DNA from: Tissierellales bacterium
GTDB taxonomy: Bacteria; Bacillota; Clostridia; Tissierellales; Sedimentibacteraceae
NCBI GenBank assembly: GCA_018433765.1
Contig: JAHDQO010000002.1
Location: 254,029 to 318,028, forward strand
DNA: 64,000 nt
Direction: 5' to 3'
Made by a program: the position numbers and the translations under genes. Below, piece after piece: positions 1-9,218 of this stretch. Position 1 is the stretch's first letter. Each line of letters opens with the position of its first letter. The notes under the pieces are model-generated. The model worked only from the letters and a program-made list of their open reading frames with translations. It ran no database searches and was not told where the DNA came from.

Positions 1-104
1 GGGTATTTATAATATATTTCTATTTCTGTGTTTAAATCAAATACTCTTATTACATTTTTAAGTTCATATTCATAATCATGTCCTATTAAATATAAATTAA
101 TCAT
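1..104 (-). CDS. hemZ: HemZ-like radical SAM protein, N-terminal fragment
   Basis: Only the first 34 codons are present; the gene runs off the left edge. The peptide begins MINLYLIGHDYEYELKNV, which resembles the N-terminus of the clostridial HemZ group (coproporphyrinogen-dehydrogenase-like radical SAM proteins). An AAGGAT ribosome binding site lies about nine bases before the ATG. The gene follows the metallo-beta-lactamase-fold gene on the same strand, and relA-dtd-MBL-hemZ is a common clostridial order, which supports the call. The catalytic cysteine motif is outside the window, so identity rests on the N-terminus and context. Confidence 0.6.
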   Translation of the reverse strand, partial: MINLYLIGHDYEYELKNVIRVFDLNTEIEIYYKY

Positions 105-141
105 ATAATCAGCTATCCTTTTTATTTATATTTTGTATGAA

Positions 142-762
142 TTAAATCACAAAAGGATTTGTTTTTCTCTCATTTCCAATTGTTGTAGGAGAATTATGTC
201 CAGGATAAACAATTACTTCATCATCATATTTAAATATTTTAGTTTTAATTGAACTGATTATATCTTCAAAAGATCCTCCTAAAAAGTCTGTCCTTCCTAT
301 CGATCCATTAAATAAAGTATCCCCTGTCAGAATAATATTTTCAACTTTTATAGAAATGCTGCCTTTTGTGTGTCCCGGCGTATGTATTATCTCCATTTCT
401 AAGTTTCCTAATTCTATTATTTCTCCATCTTTTAATAATTTTTGTGGTTCTACCTTTATTTCTTTTCTAAACATCATCCTAGAAAGATTTTTATTTGCAT
501 CTTGTAACATATCTACTTCATCTTCATGTACATAAACAGGTACATTATATTTTTTAATAACTTCATTTAATGCTCCAATATGGTCTCCGTGAGCATGTGT
601 TAAAATTACAAATTTTATTTTAACATTAAGTTCTTCAATTGTTTCATAAATTTTTTTAAAATCAGCTCCCGGATCTATTACTGCTGCTTCCTTTGTTTCT
701 TCGCAACCTACAATATAACAATTTGACATATAACTTCCTACTGTTATTTTTTCAAGTATCAT
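142..762 (-). CDS. Metallo-beta-lactamase-fold hydrolase (glyoxalase II-like)
   Basis: This 206-residue cytoplasmic protein has the full metal-binding set of the glyoxalase II/YcbL-like branch: THAHGDH at residues 55-61, HTPGH at 127-131, an aspartate in TGDTLF near 148 and YPGH ending at His189. It has no signal peptide and no C-terminal glyoxalase II substrate domain, so it belongs to the short, single-domain group. Members hydrolyse thioesters or related substrates, but the physiological substrate here cannot be read from sequence. It lies 9 bp downstream of dtd and 38 bp upstream of hemZ, so it is probably the penultimate gene of the relA-dtd transcript. Confidence 0.85.
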   Translation of the reverse strand: MILEKITVGSYMSNCYIVGCEETKEAAVIDPGADFKKIYETIEELNVKIKFVILTHAHGDHIGALNEVIKKYNVPVYVHEDEVDMLQDANKNLSRMMFRKEIKVEPQKLLKDGEIIELGNLEMEIIHTPGHTKGSISIKVENIILTGDTLFNGSIGRTDFLGGSFEDIISSIKTKIFKYDDEVIVYPGHNSPTTIGNERKTNPFVI

Positions 763-771
763 TTTTACCTC

Positions 772-1221
772 CTAAAAAGTTTTATTACTATCTAATAGTA
801 TTGTAACTGGCCCGTCATTGCATAGCTCTACTTGCATATGTGCTCCAAAAACTCCAGTCTTAGTTTCAATATTATTTTCCTTACATTTAGCAATAAATTT
901 ATGGTAATAATCAACTGCTTTTTCTGGGCGAGCTGCATTTATAAAGCTTGGTCGTCTACCTTTTCTAGCATCACCTTGCAGTGTAAATTGAGAAACTACT
1001 AATATAGATCCACCCACATCTAGCAAACTCTTATTCATTTTTCCTTCTTCATCTTCAAATATTCTTAAATTTATAACTTTATCAAATATATAATTTAAAT
1101 CTTTATCCTCATCTTCTTTTGAAATTCCTAGTAAAAGCATTATGCCTTTATTAATGTGACCTTTTAATTCGTTATCAACTGCAACTTTTGCACAGCTTAC
1201 TCTTTGTACAACTCCTCGCAT
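772..1221 (-). CDS. dtd: D-aminoacyl-tRNA deacylase
   Basis: DTD hydrolyses D-amino acids (and mischarged glycine) from tRNA, a proofreading step after aminoacylation. The 149-residue length is that of the family. The start MRGVVQRV, the SQFTL motif in the middle and the NDGPVT segment near the C-terminus, which together form the Gly-cisPro chiral-selection pocket and active site, are all visible. The ATG is preceded by GGAGG at good spacing. It lies 14 bp after relA on the same strand, a conserved pairing in Bacillota. Confidence 0.95.
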   Translation of the reverse strand: MRGVVQRVSCAKVAVDNELKGHINKGIMLLLGISKEDEDKDLNYIFDKVINLRIFEDEEGKMNKSLLDVGGSILVVSQFTLQGDARKGRRPSFINAARPEKAVDYYHKFIAKCKENNIETKTGVFGAHMQVELCNDGPVTILLDSNKTF

Positions 1222-1235
1222 TTTAACATTGCCTC

Positions 1236-3392
1236 CTATTTTTTAGTTCTATACACGTCGATTACTCCGTCTACTTTTTTTATTTTTTTAATAAGCTCTA
1301 CTAATTGTTTAGTTTCATTTATTTCTAAGGTTATATCAATAATAGCAATCTTTTCTTTATTAATACGTAAGTTAAGTGATGTTGCACTTAATTCAGCTGA
1401 TGCATATAAATCTGTTATCTGCTGTAATAGTCTAGGTTTATCAAGTGCTTTTATTTGTATTTCACTAGAAAAAGAGATCTTTTTGCTTACATCCCATTGA
1501 GCCTCGATAAATCTTCCTTCTGTCCCTAAGTTATTTATATTGGTGCAGTCTAATCTATGAATAGAAACACCTCTACCTCTTGTTATATAGCCAATTATTT
1601 CATCACCCGGAACAGGATTGCAGCATTTTGATAGTCTTACCTTTATATTGTCAATACCTTTAATTATTACTCCTGAAATAGGTTTATTTACATTTTTTTC
1701 TGTATTTATTTCGCTTTTTATCTCAGTAACAATTTTATCTTTATTTTTTTCTTGATATAAATTCTTAAGCCTACCAACAACCTGAACTTCAGTTATTCCA
1801 CCATGACCAACTGCGGCATATAAATTTTCTAATGTATTAAAGTTGAATTTTACAGCTATTGTTTTTAACCATTCTTCTTTTAGCAATTCAGTTAATTGAT
1901 AACCTTGTCGCTTAACTTCTCTTTCAATTAAATCTTTGCCTTTTTCTATATTATAATCTTTATCTCTATCTTTAAAAAACTTTCGTATCTTTGCTCGTGC
2001 TTGATTACTTTTAGCTATTTTCAACCAATCTGTACTAGGACCATTGCTATTAGCAGATGTTAAAACTTCAACTTGATTTCCATTTTTTAATTTGAAATCA
2101 AGTGGTACTATTCTTCCGTTTACCTTAGCTCCTACACATCTATTTCCAACTGCACTATGTACTCTATATGCAAAATCTATTGGAGTAGACCCTGATGGTA
2201 AATTGACTACATCACCTTTAGGTGTAAATACAAAAACTTCATCTGTATACAAATCTATCTTTAAAGCTTCCATGAATTCTTTTGGATCACTTGTTTCTTT
2301 CTGCCATTCAAGCATCTGTCTTAGCCAATTAAGCTTTTCATCAAAATTAGTATTTTTACTAATACCTTCTTTATATTTCCAATGAGCAGCAATACCATAC
2401 TCAGCCGTTCTATGCATTTCCCAAGTACGTATTTGTATTTCAAAAGGTTCTCCATTAAAACCTATTACAGTTGTGTGTAGTGATTGATACATATTAGGCT
2501 TAGGCATTGCAATATAATCTTTGAATCTTCCAGGTATTGGTTTCCACAATGTATGAACAATTCCTAGAACACCATAACAATCTTTAACATTGTCTACAAT
2601 AATACGTATAGCCGTTACATCATAAATTTCTTCAAAAGGCTTATTTTTATAATACATCTTCTTGTATATACTATAAAAACTCTTAGGTCTACCCTTTATT
2701 TCTGCTTTTATATTAGATTCTTTTAAATTAACTTTTATTCTCTCTATAATCTCTTTTATATAATCTTCTCGTTCTTTTCTTTTTTTACTTACTCTCTCTA
2801 CTAAATCCTCATATCCATCAGGGTCAAGATATTTTAAAGACAAGTCTTCTAATTCCCATTTTATGGATGCAATACCTAATCTGTTAGCTATAGGTGCATA
2901 TATTTCTATAGTCTCCAATGATTTTGCTTTTTGCTTTTCTTCCTTCATATATTCTAGAGTTCTAATGTTATGCAGCCTATCAGCTAATTTAATAATTACT
3001 ACTCTTATGTCCTTTGACATTGCTATAATCATTTTTCTTAGGCTTTCTGCTTGTCGTTCTTCTTTATTGCTATACTTGACTTTACTAAGTTTAGTTACTC
3101 CATCTACTAGATTAGCTATTTCTTCTCCAAATTCTTTTTTTATATCTTCATAAGTCGTATCAGTATCTTCAATTACATCATGAAGAAAACCTGCTGCAAT
3201 TGTAGATACATCCATATTTAAATCCGCTAAAATCATAGCCACATTATATGGATGAATAAAAAACTTTTCGCCGGAAAATCTTAAGGGGGCATTTGAATGT
3301 GCTTTTTCTGAATAGTAGTAAGCTTTTATAATAATATCAACGTCAGCATTTGGATTATATGATTCTATTTTGTTAATTATGTTCTCAAGCAT
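1236..3392 (-). CDS. relA: Bifunctional (p)ppGpp synthetase/hydrolase (RelA/SpoT)
   Basis: This 718-residue Rel protein makes and degrades the stringent-response alarmone. In order it shows an HD hydrolase domain (HPYNVAMILADL then FLHDVIEDT, about residues 47-150), the synthetase domain with GRPKSFYSIYKKM (about 240), a TGS domain (about 390-450), a cysteine-containing RIS/zinc-finger-like segment with SKCCNPVPGD, and a C-terminal ACT domain. Both catalytic halves look intact. I start it at the ATG at 3392: an upstream in-frame GTG at 3401 overlaps the AAGGTG ribosome binding site. It lies directly downstream of apt, with a weak hairpin in between. Confidence 0.95.
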   Translation of the reverse strand: MLENIINKIESYNPNADVDIIIKAYYYSEKAHSNAPLRFSGEKFFIHPYNVAMILADLNMDVSTIAAGFLHDVIEDTDTTYEDIKKEFGEEIANLVDGVTKLSKVKYSNKEERQAESLRKMIIAMSKDIRVVIIKLADRLHNIRTLEYMKEEKQKAKSLETIEIYAPIANRLGIASIKWELEDLSLKYLDPDGYEDLVERVSKKRKEREDYIKEIIERIKVNLKESNIKAEIKGRPKSFYSIYKKMYYKNKPFEEIYDVTAIRIIVDNVKDCYGVLGIVHTLWKPIPGRFKDYIAMPKPNMYQSLHTTVIGFNGEPFEIQIRTWEMHRTAEYGIAAHWKYKEGISKNTNFDEKLNWLRQMLEWQKETSDPKEFMEALKIDLYTDEVFVFTPKGDVVNLPSGSTPIDFAYRVHSAVGNRCVGAKVNGRIVPLDFKLKNGNQVEVLTSANSNGPSTDWLKIAKSNQARAKIRKFFKDRDKDYNIEKGKDLIEREVKRQGYQLTELLKEEWLKTIAVKFNFNTLENLYAAVGHGGITEVQVVGRLKNLYQEKNKDKIVTEIKSEINTEKNVNKPISGVIIKGIDNIKVRLSKCCNPVPGDEIIGYITRGRGVSIHRLDCTNINNLGTEGRFIEAQWDVSKKISFSSEIQIKALDKPRLLQQITDLYASAELSATSLNLRINKEKIAIIDITLEINETKQLVELIKKIKKVDGVIDVYRTKK

Positions 3393-3420
3393 TTTTATCA
3401 CCTTATTTTTATGTCTATTT

Positions 3421-3443
3421 TAAAAGGCTGGAAACATCCAACC
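3421..3443 (-). terminator. Weak intercistronic hairpin between apt and relA
   Basis: On the minus strand, GGTTGGA pairs with TTCCAGCC around a short loop, followed by TTTTA. The U-run is short, so this is more likely an attenuating or processing hairpin than a full terminator. relA would otherwise be read through from apt. Confidence 0.4.
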
Positions 3444-3444
3444 C

Positions 3445-3957
3445 TTAATAAACAACTAATGATTCTACATCATAATTACTTAGTTTTTTTCTTCCATTTA
3501 ATTCGGCAAGTTCAATGAAAAATCCTATTCCAACTACTTGCCCTCCTAACTCTTCAATCAAACTTGCTGTAGCACTTATTGTACCTCCAGTTGCTAGCAA
3601 ATCATCTACTATTAGAATTTTCTGTCCTGGTTTTATTGAATCTTTATGAATTTCAAGAGAATCTTTTCCATATTCTAGGTCATATTCATATTTAAGAGTT
3701 TCAGCAGGTAATTTTCCTGGTTTACGTACGGGTACAAATCCTGCATTGAGTTTATAGGCTAATGGTGTAGCAAATATAAAACCTCTAGACTCAGGACCTA
3801 CAATAATATCTATATCTAGACCTTTGAATTTATTTGCTAACTCATCAATACATGATTTAAGTGATTTTGGATTTTTAAGTACTGTAGTTATATCTTTAAA
3901 ACTAATACCTTCTTCTGGGAAATCTTCAATTACCCTTATTTCCTTTTTAAAATCCAT
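3445..3957 (-). CDS. apt: Adenine phosphoribosyltransferase
   Basis: APT converts adenine and PRPP to AMP in purine salvage. The 170-residue protein has the family length, the GPESRGF segment near residue 54 and the PRPP-binding loop ILIVDDLLATGGT at about 115-127. The ATG is preceded by a strong AAGGAGG. It lies between recJ and relA, a gene order widespread in Bacillota. Confidence 0.95.
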   Translation of the reverse strand: MDFKKEIRVIEDFPEEGISFKDITTVLKNPKSLKSCIDELANKFKGLDIDIIVGPESRGFIFATPLAYKLNAGFVPVRKPGKLPAETLKYEYDLEYGKDSLEIHKDSIKPGQKILIVDDLLATGGTISATASLIEELGGQVVGIGFFIELAELNGRKKLSNYDVESLVVY

Positions 3958-3967
3958 TTTGCCCTCC

Positions 3968-5917
3968 TTATTCTTTTTTTATGTATAAAATATCATTTTT
4001 CAATGCATATTGAATATTTGTGACTTTAGAAATCTCATAAAAAATAGTTATTACTTCTTTTACAGTTACATTGATATTATATATATTATTTAATTTTTCT
4101 ACAAGAGAAAAAATTTCAGTTTTAAATATTTTAGAATTAGTATTCTCTATTATTTTAGTTATAGCTTCTTTTTTAACATCATTATTAGTAACTTGCCTGT
4201 ATTTAATATCTTGTGAAGATTTAATTTCTTGCAAGATTATTTGCATTTCTTCTCTTCCATTAAAAACATTTTTATTAAGATTTACAACTAGTGTTTCAGG
4301 GGAAACTAATAAATATTCTAACATATTTATTTTATTAAAAGCAACTGCATTTATTTTAGCAGTCTTCTTATCATTACATACTAAAAATTTAATATGATTT
4401 CTATTTTTACCTATTTTTTTTATATTGCATATATCAAAATTTCTTATTGCAAAAGATGGCTTTGGATTACCACAGCCAAATGGTTCTAACTTATTTAATT
4501 CAGTACTTAAATTTTCAGTTATATCATTTATTTCTATAAAAGCATCAGCTTGTACTTTTTTTAATAAATTCAAATTTCTTATTTTATCGTCTGCGTATTT
4601 ATTTACTTCATATGCAAATATTTCTATATTTTCCTCTTTAATAGTTAATCCTGCTGCAAGTTTATGTCCTCCATATTTCATTAATAATTTTTCTACATTG
4701 TTTAAAGTTTCATACATATCTAAATACGAAAGACTTCTTGCTGAAGCTTTACCTATGCTTTTTTTTATAGATATTACTATTGAAGGTTTATTATATTTTT
4801 CTGTTATTCTCGAAGCCACTATCCCTATAACGCCTTCATGCCAGTTTTGACCTGACACTATTATAATATTGTTTTTATAGAGTCTATTCTTTTCTATATT
4901 TTTAACTGCTTCTTCAAATATTTCTACTTCTATTTCTTTTCTATTATTATTTAAACAGTTAAGTTCTTCAGCTATTTTATCAGCTATTTTCATATTATTT
5001 GTTGTTAAAAGCTCTACTGCTTTTTCAGCATTACTCATTCTACCAGCTGCATTTATCCTTGGTGCAATAATAAACCCAATATGAAAAGATTCAATTTCAT
5101 CTATATTTAACTGTGCTTTTTCTATAAGTTTCTTTAAACCTATGTTTTTTGTACTTCTTATTGATTTAAGTCCATTATACGCTATTATCCTATTATCATT
5201 CTTAAGTTCTACTATATCAGCAATAGTTCCTAAACTAGCTAATTCTAGTAATTTATCTTCAATATGTTCTAAATTGATTTTCTTGCTAAGTTCTCTCAAG
5301 AATTTAAAAGTTAGCCCAGCTGCACATAAGTTTTTATTTCTTGACTTACATTCTTTCTGCTTTGGATTAATTACGGCAACCGCTTCTGGTATTACCTCTG
5401 GACATTTGTGATGATCAATTATTATTACATCCACTCCATATTTATTAATTTCATTTATAGCTTCATAGTTTGAAATACCACAATCAACTGTTATAAGTAA
5501 TGAAAAATCTTGATTCTTTAAATTTTTAACAAATTTATCACTAATACCATACCCTTCTGTTTCTCTATCTGGTATGTAATATGTTATATTAGCATTAATT
5601 TCCCTTAAAAAAATAACGAACTGACTAATTGAAGTAACACCATCAACATCATAATCTCCATATACTATAATGTTTTCATTATTTTTAATTGCGTCTTTCA
5701 ATCTTTCAGTTCCTTTAACTAAATCTTTATAATTAGTACTTTTTTCAAAATTATTAAAGTTAGGATTTAAGAAAGCTGTCACGTCCTCTATTTTAGATAA
5801 TTCTCTATTAAGTATGACCTTGGCAGCTATTTCAGAAATGTTAAAATGATTGCTTATCTCACTAATTTTATATTTGTCATAATTGTTTACTGTAAGTTGT
5901 ATATTATTCTTTCTCAT
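3968..5917 (-). CDS. recJ: Single-stranded-DNA-specific 5'-3' exonuclease RecJ
   Basis: RecJ degrades single-stranded DNA 5' to 3' in recombination and repair. The 649-residue protein shows the DHH phosphoesterase motifs (YGDYDVDG, VDCGISN, IIDHH) in the N-terminal half and the DHHA1 motif GGHKLAAG in the middle, followed by the OB-like domain. The longest frame opens at a GTG at 5932, but the protein MRKNNIQLT from the ATG at 5917 looks more natural. That start overlaps the end of lapA by 14 bp, so translation is probably coupled. The start is the only uncertain point. Confidence 0.93.
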   Translation of the reverse strand: MRKNNIQLTVNNYDKYKISEISNHFNISEIAAKVILNRELSKIEDVTAFLNPNFNNFEKSTNYKDLVKGTERLKDAIKNNENIIVYGDYDVDGVTSISQFVIFLREINANITYYIPDRETEGYGISDKFVKNLKNQDFSLLITVDCGISNYEAINEINKYGVDVIIIDHHKCPEVIPEAVAVINPKQKECKSRNKNLCAAGLTFKFLRELSKKINLEHIEDKLLELASLGTIADIVELKNDNRIIAYNGLKSIRSTKNIGLKKLIEKAQLNIDEIESFHIGFIIAPRINAAGRMSNAEKAVELLTTNNMKIADKIAEELNCLNNNRKEIEVEIFEEAVKNIEKNRLYKNNIIIVSGQNWHEGVIGIVASRITEKYNKPSIVISIKKSIGKASARSLSYLDMYETLNNVEKLLMKYGGHKLAAGLTIKEENIEIFAYEVNKYADDKIRNLNLLKKVQADAFIEINDITENLSTELNKLEPFGCGNPKPSFAIRNFDICNIKKIGKNRNHIKFLVCNDKKTAKINAVAFNKINMLEYLLVSPETLVVNLNKNVFNGREEMQIILQEIKSSQDIKYRQVTNNDVKKEAITKIIENTNSKIFKTEIFSLVEKLNNIYNINVTVKEVITIFYEISKVTNIQYALKNDILYIKKE

Positions 5918-6383
5918 CTTCTTCTTCAGCACCTGTCTCGTCGCTATTATCTATTATGTTATTATCTGAATATTCATTAATCTTCTCTATATTACTTTTT
6001 ATATCTTCTTGTTCCTTTGGAAGCTGTTCTATCTCATCCTCTAGTTTCTCAATTTCTGATTTTAAATCTGTATTAAACGTTTCAAGTTTCTTATTCTCTT
6101 GTTCTAGTTTCTTAATATTTTCTACAAAAGTTTCTTTTTCTTCTTCTAAGAAACTAATTTTTTTATTTAAATCTTTTATATTCATAGCTCTCTTAAAACG
6201 TCTAAATAATCCCAAAGCTCCTGCTATTATTGCACCTAATCCAACAGAAATTAATATAACTAATGCTTGTGATACTTTATAACTAGCAAAAAATAAATCA
6301 ACTGAAACTATATCTCCGTTCTGTATTGCAAATATCGCAATAAATACTGATAATAATAATACTAATATAAAACCTAATTGCAT
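5904..6383 (-). CDS. lapA: LapA family (DUF1049) membrane protein with coiled coil
   Basis: This 159-residue protein has two N-terminal membrane segments (about residues 3-22 and 37-60), followed by a long charged stretch rich in Lys and Glu with heptad character (about 75-130), then an acidic tail. This is the LapA/DUF1049 layout. In Proteobacteria LapA works with LapB in envelope assembly, but the role in monoderms is unknown and no LapB is seen here. The ATG has an AAGGAGTGAG ribosome binding site. It overlaps recJ and follows the secDF terminator. Confidence 0.75.
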   Translation of the reverse strand: MQLGFILVLLLSVFIAIFAIQNGDIVSVDLFFASYKVSQALVILISVGLGAIIAGALGLFRRFKRAMNIKDLNKKISFLEEEKETFVENIKKLEQENKKLETFNTDLKSEIEKLEDEIEQLPKEQEDIKSNIEKINEYSDNNIIDNSDETGAEEEDEKE

Positions 6384-6465
6384 AGTCTCACTCCTTATAT
6401 TTTTTCTCTATGTGCCTTGTCTTATTTATTATACTATATTTTAAGGATAAACTTCTACAAATCAT

Positions 6466-6501
6466 AAAAAATTAATTGCAGAATACTGCAATTAATTTTT
6501 T
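6466..6501 (-). terminator. Terminator of the secD-secF transcript
   Basis: A near-perfect hairpin (AATTAATTGCAG, loop, CTGCAATTAATT) is followed on the minus strand by a T-run. It overlaps the last codons of secF. Confidence 0.75.
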
Positions 6502-7391
6502 GTTCTATTTGGATTATAATAATTAACCTTTCCATTTCTAGTAGTTAAAAAATACCAAACAGGACTTGCAATAAATACTGAAGAATAAGTACCTGCAACA
6601 ACACCAACTATTAACGGTAATGCAAAATCTCTTATTGTTTCAACTCCAAAGATATATAAAGAAGTTATAGCAAGCAATGTGGTAATTGAAGTATTAATTG
6701 ACCTTATTATTGTTTGACTAATACTTTTGTTAACTATATCTTCATAAGTTTCTTTTCTCATTAATTTTATATTTTCTCTTATTCTATCAAATACTACTAT
6801 TGTATCGTTTATAGAGTATCCAACTATTGTTAACATAGCAGCTACAAAAGAACTAGTAACAGGAATTCTTAATATAGCATATACGGCCAATCCAATTAGA
6901 ACATCATGTATTAAAGCAGTAATTGCAGCAATACCAAACTTAAATTCAAATCTATATGTTATATAGAGCAGCATTCCTAAAGTTGCTATTATTACAGAAA
7001 TAAAGGCTTTATTTCTAATTTCATCTCCCATAGACGGACCAAATTTTCTTTGATTAATTAATGACTCATCAGTTAGATTAAATTTCTCTTTAAATTCATT
7101 AAACAAATTTAACCTCTCTTCATTAGTCATATTTACTGTAGTTTTAATAATAATCTGGGTCTGAGTTTCTCCAGCATGTACTATGCTAGCATTTGTATCT
7201 ATTTCATCCATTACTTCTCTTATGTCTTCAACCGTCATTTTTTGTCCAAATTCTATTTGCAATAATGTTCCACCAGTAAAATCTATTCCTAAATTTAAAC
7301 CTTTAGTAGCAGCAAATATTAATCCTAATACTATTATAACAATTGAAATCATTGAAAATATTTTAACGTTTTTTATTATATTTAATTTCAT
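6492..7391 (-). CDS. secF: Protein translocase subunit SecF
   Basis: SecF partners SecD in the SecDF complex, which uses the proton gradient to help pull exported proteins through SecYEG. The 299-residue sequence has the family pattern: one N-terminal membrane helix, the GIDFTGGTLLQIEF motif at about residue 35, a small extracytoplasmic domain, then five membrane helices including VGYSINDTIVVFDRIRE. It lies 12 bp after secD, and the pair is not fused as it is in Bacillus. Confidence 0.95.
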   Translation of the reverse strand: MKLNIIKNVKIFSMISIVIIVLGLIFAATKGLNLGIDFTGGTLLQIEFGQKMTVEDIREVMDEIDTNASIVHAGETQTQIIIKTTVNMTNEERLNLFNEFKEKFNLTDESLINQRKFGPSMGDEIRNKAFISVIIATLGMLLYITYRFEFKFGIAAITALIHDVLIGLAVYAILRIPVTSSFVAAMLTIVGYSINDTIVVFDRIRENIKLMRKETYEDIVNKSISQTIIRSINTSITTLLAITSLYIFGVETIRDFALPLIVGVVAGTYSSVFIASPVWYFLTTRNGKVNYYNPNRTKN

Positions 7392-7403
7392 ATTGCCGCC
7401 TCC

Positions 7404-8654
7404 TTAAACACCGAAAAACTTTTTATTTTTAGTTAACTGCATATCTATCAACAGTTTTAATATAAACCTTGTAATAAAAACAGCAGTTATAAATGATACT
7501 ACCAAACCTATTAATAAAGTTACAGCAAAACCTTTTATTGAACCGGTTCCAAAGAAAAATAAAACTAAACCTGCAATAAAAGTTGTTACATTTGCATCAA
7601 TTATTGTGGTTAATGCTCGTTTAAATCCAGAATTAGCAGCAACTCGTATAGATTTCCCTAGTTTCAATTCTTCTTTAATTCTTTCAAATATTACAACATT
7701 TGCATCTACTGCCATACCTATAGATAATATTAATCCTGCAATACCTGGTAAAGTAAGTTTTGCATTAAGATATATCATTACTCCTAACACTATTAATATG
7801 TAAATTGTTAGAGCGATATCTGCTGCAATACCAGGTATTCTATATAATAGTATCATAAAAATGAAAATTAAAACTAGACCAATTAAAGCAGCCTTAATAC
7901 TTCTATCTAAAGATTCAATACCCAAAGTAGGTCCAATAACTGAAATTTCTAATTCTTCTAATTCCATTGGTAAAGCACCAGCTCTAATAAGGTTAGCTAA
8001 ATTGCTTGCTTCATCTACAGTAAAATTACCTTCTATTATACTTTTACCATCTCTAATAATTGCATTTACAACAGGATATGATATTGTTTCGCCGTCTAAA
8101 ACTATATAAATAATCTTATCTTCATCTTTTGTTTTTGGAAATAATTCTTCTGTTTTTTGTTCGAATTTCTTAGCACCTTCGCTATCAAACTCTAATGAAA
8201 CTACAAGTTCATTGTTACTATATTGTACTTCTGAATTTTTTACGTTTTCACCTGTTAACACAACATTTCCATCAGGATCAATAAATTCAAGTTGTGCAGT
8301 TTTTCCAATCATATCAATTGCTGATTGTGGATCATTAAGACCAGCTAATTCAATTCTTATTCTGTCTTTGTCTTCTAATGTAATATTAGGTTCAGAAACT
8401 CCAAGCCCATTAACTCTTTGTTCAATAATAGCTTTTGTTTCCTGCATTTTTTTATCTAATTCTTCTCCTGTAACATCAGTTTTTGCTTCAAGTACTACAT
8501 ATACTCCACCAGCTAAGTCAAGACCTAAATCAAGTTCATCTCTTATAGGCATAAATTCATATGCACCAATATCAAGTCCAAAAACAGCTGTATATGAAAT
8601 TAATATTACTATGAAAAGAAGTAAAATAAATTTGATAACACTTCTGTTCTTCAT
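7404..8654 (-). CDS. secD: Protein translocase subunit SecD
   Basis: SecD is the larger SecDF subunit. The 416-residue protein has an N-terminal membrane helix, the LGLDLAGGVYVVLEA motif at about residue 44, a periplasm-type P1 domain and five C-terminal helices with the GMAVDANVVIFERIKEE motif, whose aspartate takes part in proton transfer. It is short compared with Gram-negative SecD, as is usual in clostridia. The ATG has an AAGGAGG ribosome binding site, and a strong promoter lies just upstream. Confidence 0.95.
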   Translation of the reverse strand: MKNRSVIKFILLLFIVILISYTAVFGLDIGAYEFMPIRDELDLGLDLAGGVYVVLEAKTDVTGEELDKKMQETKAIIEQRVNGLGVSEPNITLEDKDRIRIELAGLNDPQSAIDMIGKTAQLEFIDPDGNVVLTGENVKNSEVQYSNNELVVSLEFDSEGAKKFEQKTEELFPKTKDEDKIIYIVLDGETISYPVVNAIIRDGKSIIEGNFTVDEASNLANLIRAGALPMELEELEISVIGPTLGIESLDRSIKAALIGLVLIFIFMILLYRIPGIAADIALTIYILIVLGVMIYLNAKLTLPGIAGLILSIGMAVDANVVIFERIKEELKLGKSIRVAANSGFKRALTTIIDANVTTFIAGLVLFFFGTGSIKGFAVTLLIGLVVSFITAVFITRFILKLLIDMQLTKNKKFFGV

Positions 8655-8683
8655 AAATCTTTCCTCCTTAATTTGTCATAAAT

Positions 8684-8712
8684 ATTATATACTTTATAGT
8701 TATTTGAGTCAA
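8684..8712 (-). promoter_or_regulatory. Sigma-A promoter of secDF
   Basis: On the minus strand, TTGACT is followed by a 17-bp spacer and a perfect TATAAT. The -35 overlaps the stop codon of the upstream carbonic anhydrase gene, so secDF can be expressed independently of the scf cluster. Confidence 0.75.
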
Positions 8713-9218
8713 TTATTAGTGTATAATAATGGATATTTTTCTGCATATTTTTTTCCAGACTTTATTGCATCTTCTATATCAGCATCTGTTATTTCTCTTA
8801 CAATTTTATATGGATTTCCCATAACCAAAACATTTTCAGGTATTTTTTTGCCCGGAGGTATTAAAGTTCCAGCTGCTATCCAAGAATTTTTACCGATCTC
8901 TGCTCCATCCATTATTATTGATCCCATTCCAACGAGAACATTATCATTAATTTTGCATCCATGTAATATAGCACTATGTCCAACAGTTACATAATTACCT
9001 ATCATTATTTCATCTGATTCAGATACATGCAGAACACTAGAGTCCTGAATATTTGAATATTTGCCAACTGTTATTTTATTAATGTCTCCTCTTAAAACTG
9101 CATTAAACCAAATGGTACTTTTCTCTAATAATTCTACATTGCCTATTAATGATGCATTTTCAGCTACATAACAAGTTTTGTGTATTTGGGGTTTTTTATC
9201 TCCAATTTTAATTATCAT
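8709..9218 (-). CDS. Gamma-class carbonic anhydrase family protein
   Basis: This 169-residue protein is a left-handed beta-helix of hexapeptide repeats of the gamma-CA/YrdA/PaaY type. The three zinc-ligand histidines fall at residues 64, 81 and 86, and the conserved Arg43, Asp45 and Gln58 are in place, so a metal site is likely. Whether it has carbonic anhydrase activity cannot be told; many family members show none under aerobic assay. Its start overlaps the end of scfB by 11 bp, so it is probably coupled to the SCIFF maturase. Confidence 0.85.
   Translation of the reverse strand: MIIKIGDKKPQIHKTCYVAENASLIGNVELLEKSTIWFNAVLRGDINKITVGKYSNIQDSSVLHVSESDEIMIGNYVTVGHSAILHGCKINDNVLVGMGSIIMDGAEIGKNSWIAAGTLIPPGKKIPENVLVMGNPYKIVREITDADIEDAIKSGKKYAEKYPLLYTNN

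Noticed and set aside
8212..8994. 260-codon plus-strand frame opposite secD and the carbonic anhydrase gene
   Set aside because: It is fully antisense to two well-recognised genes and has no plausible start signal or family.
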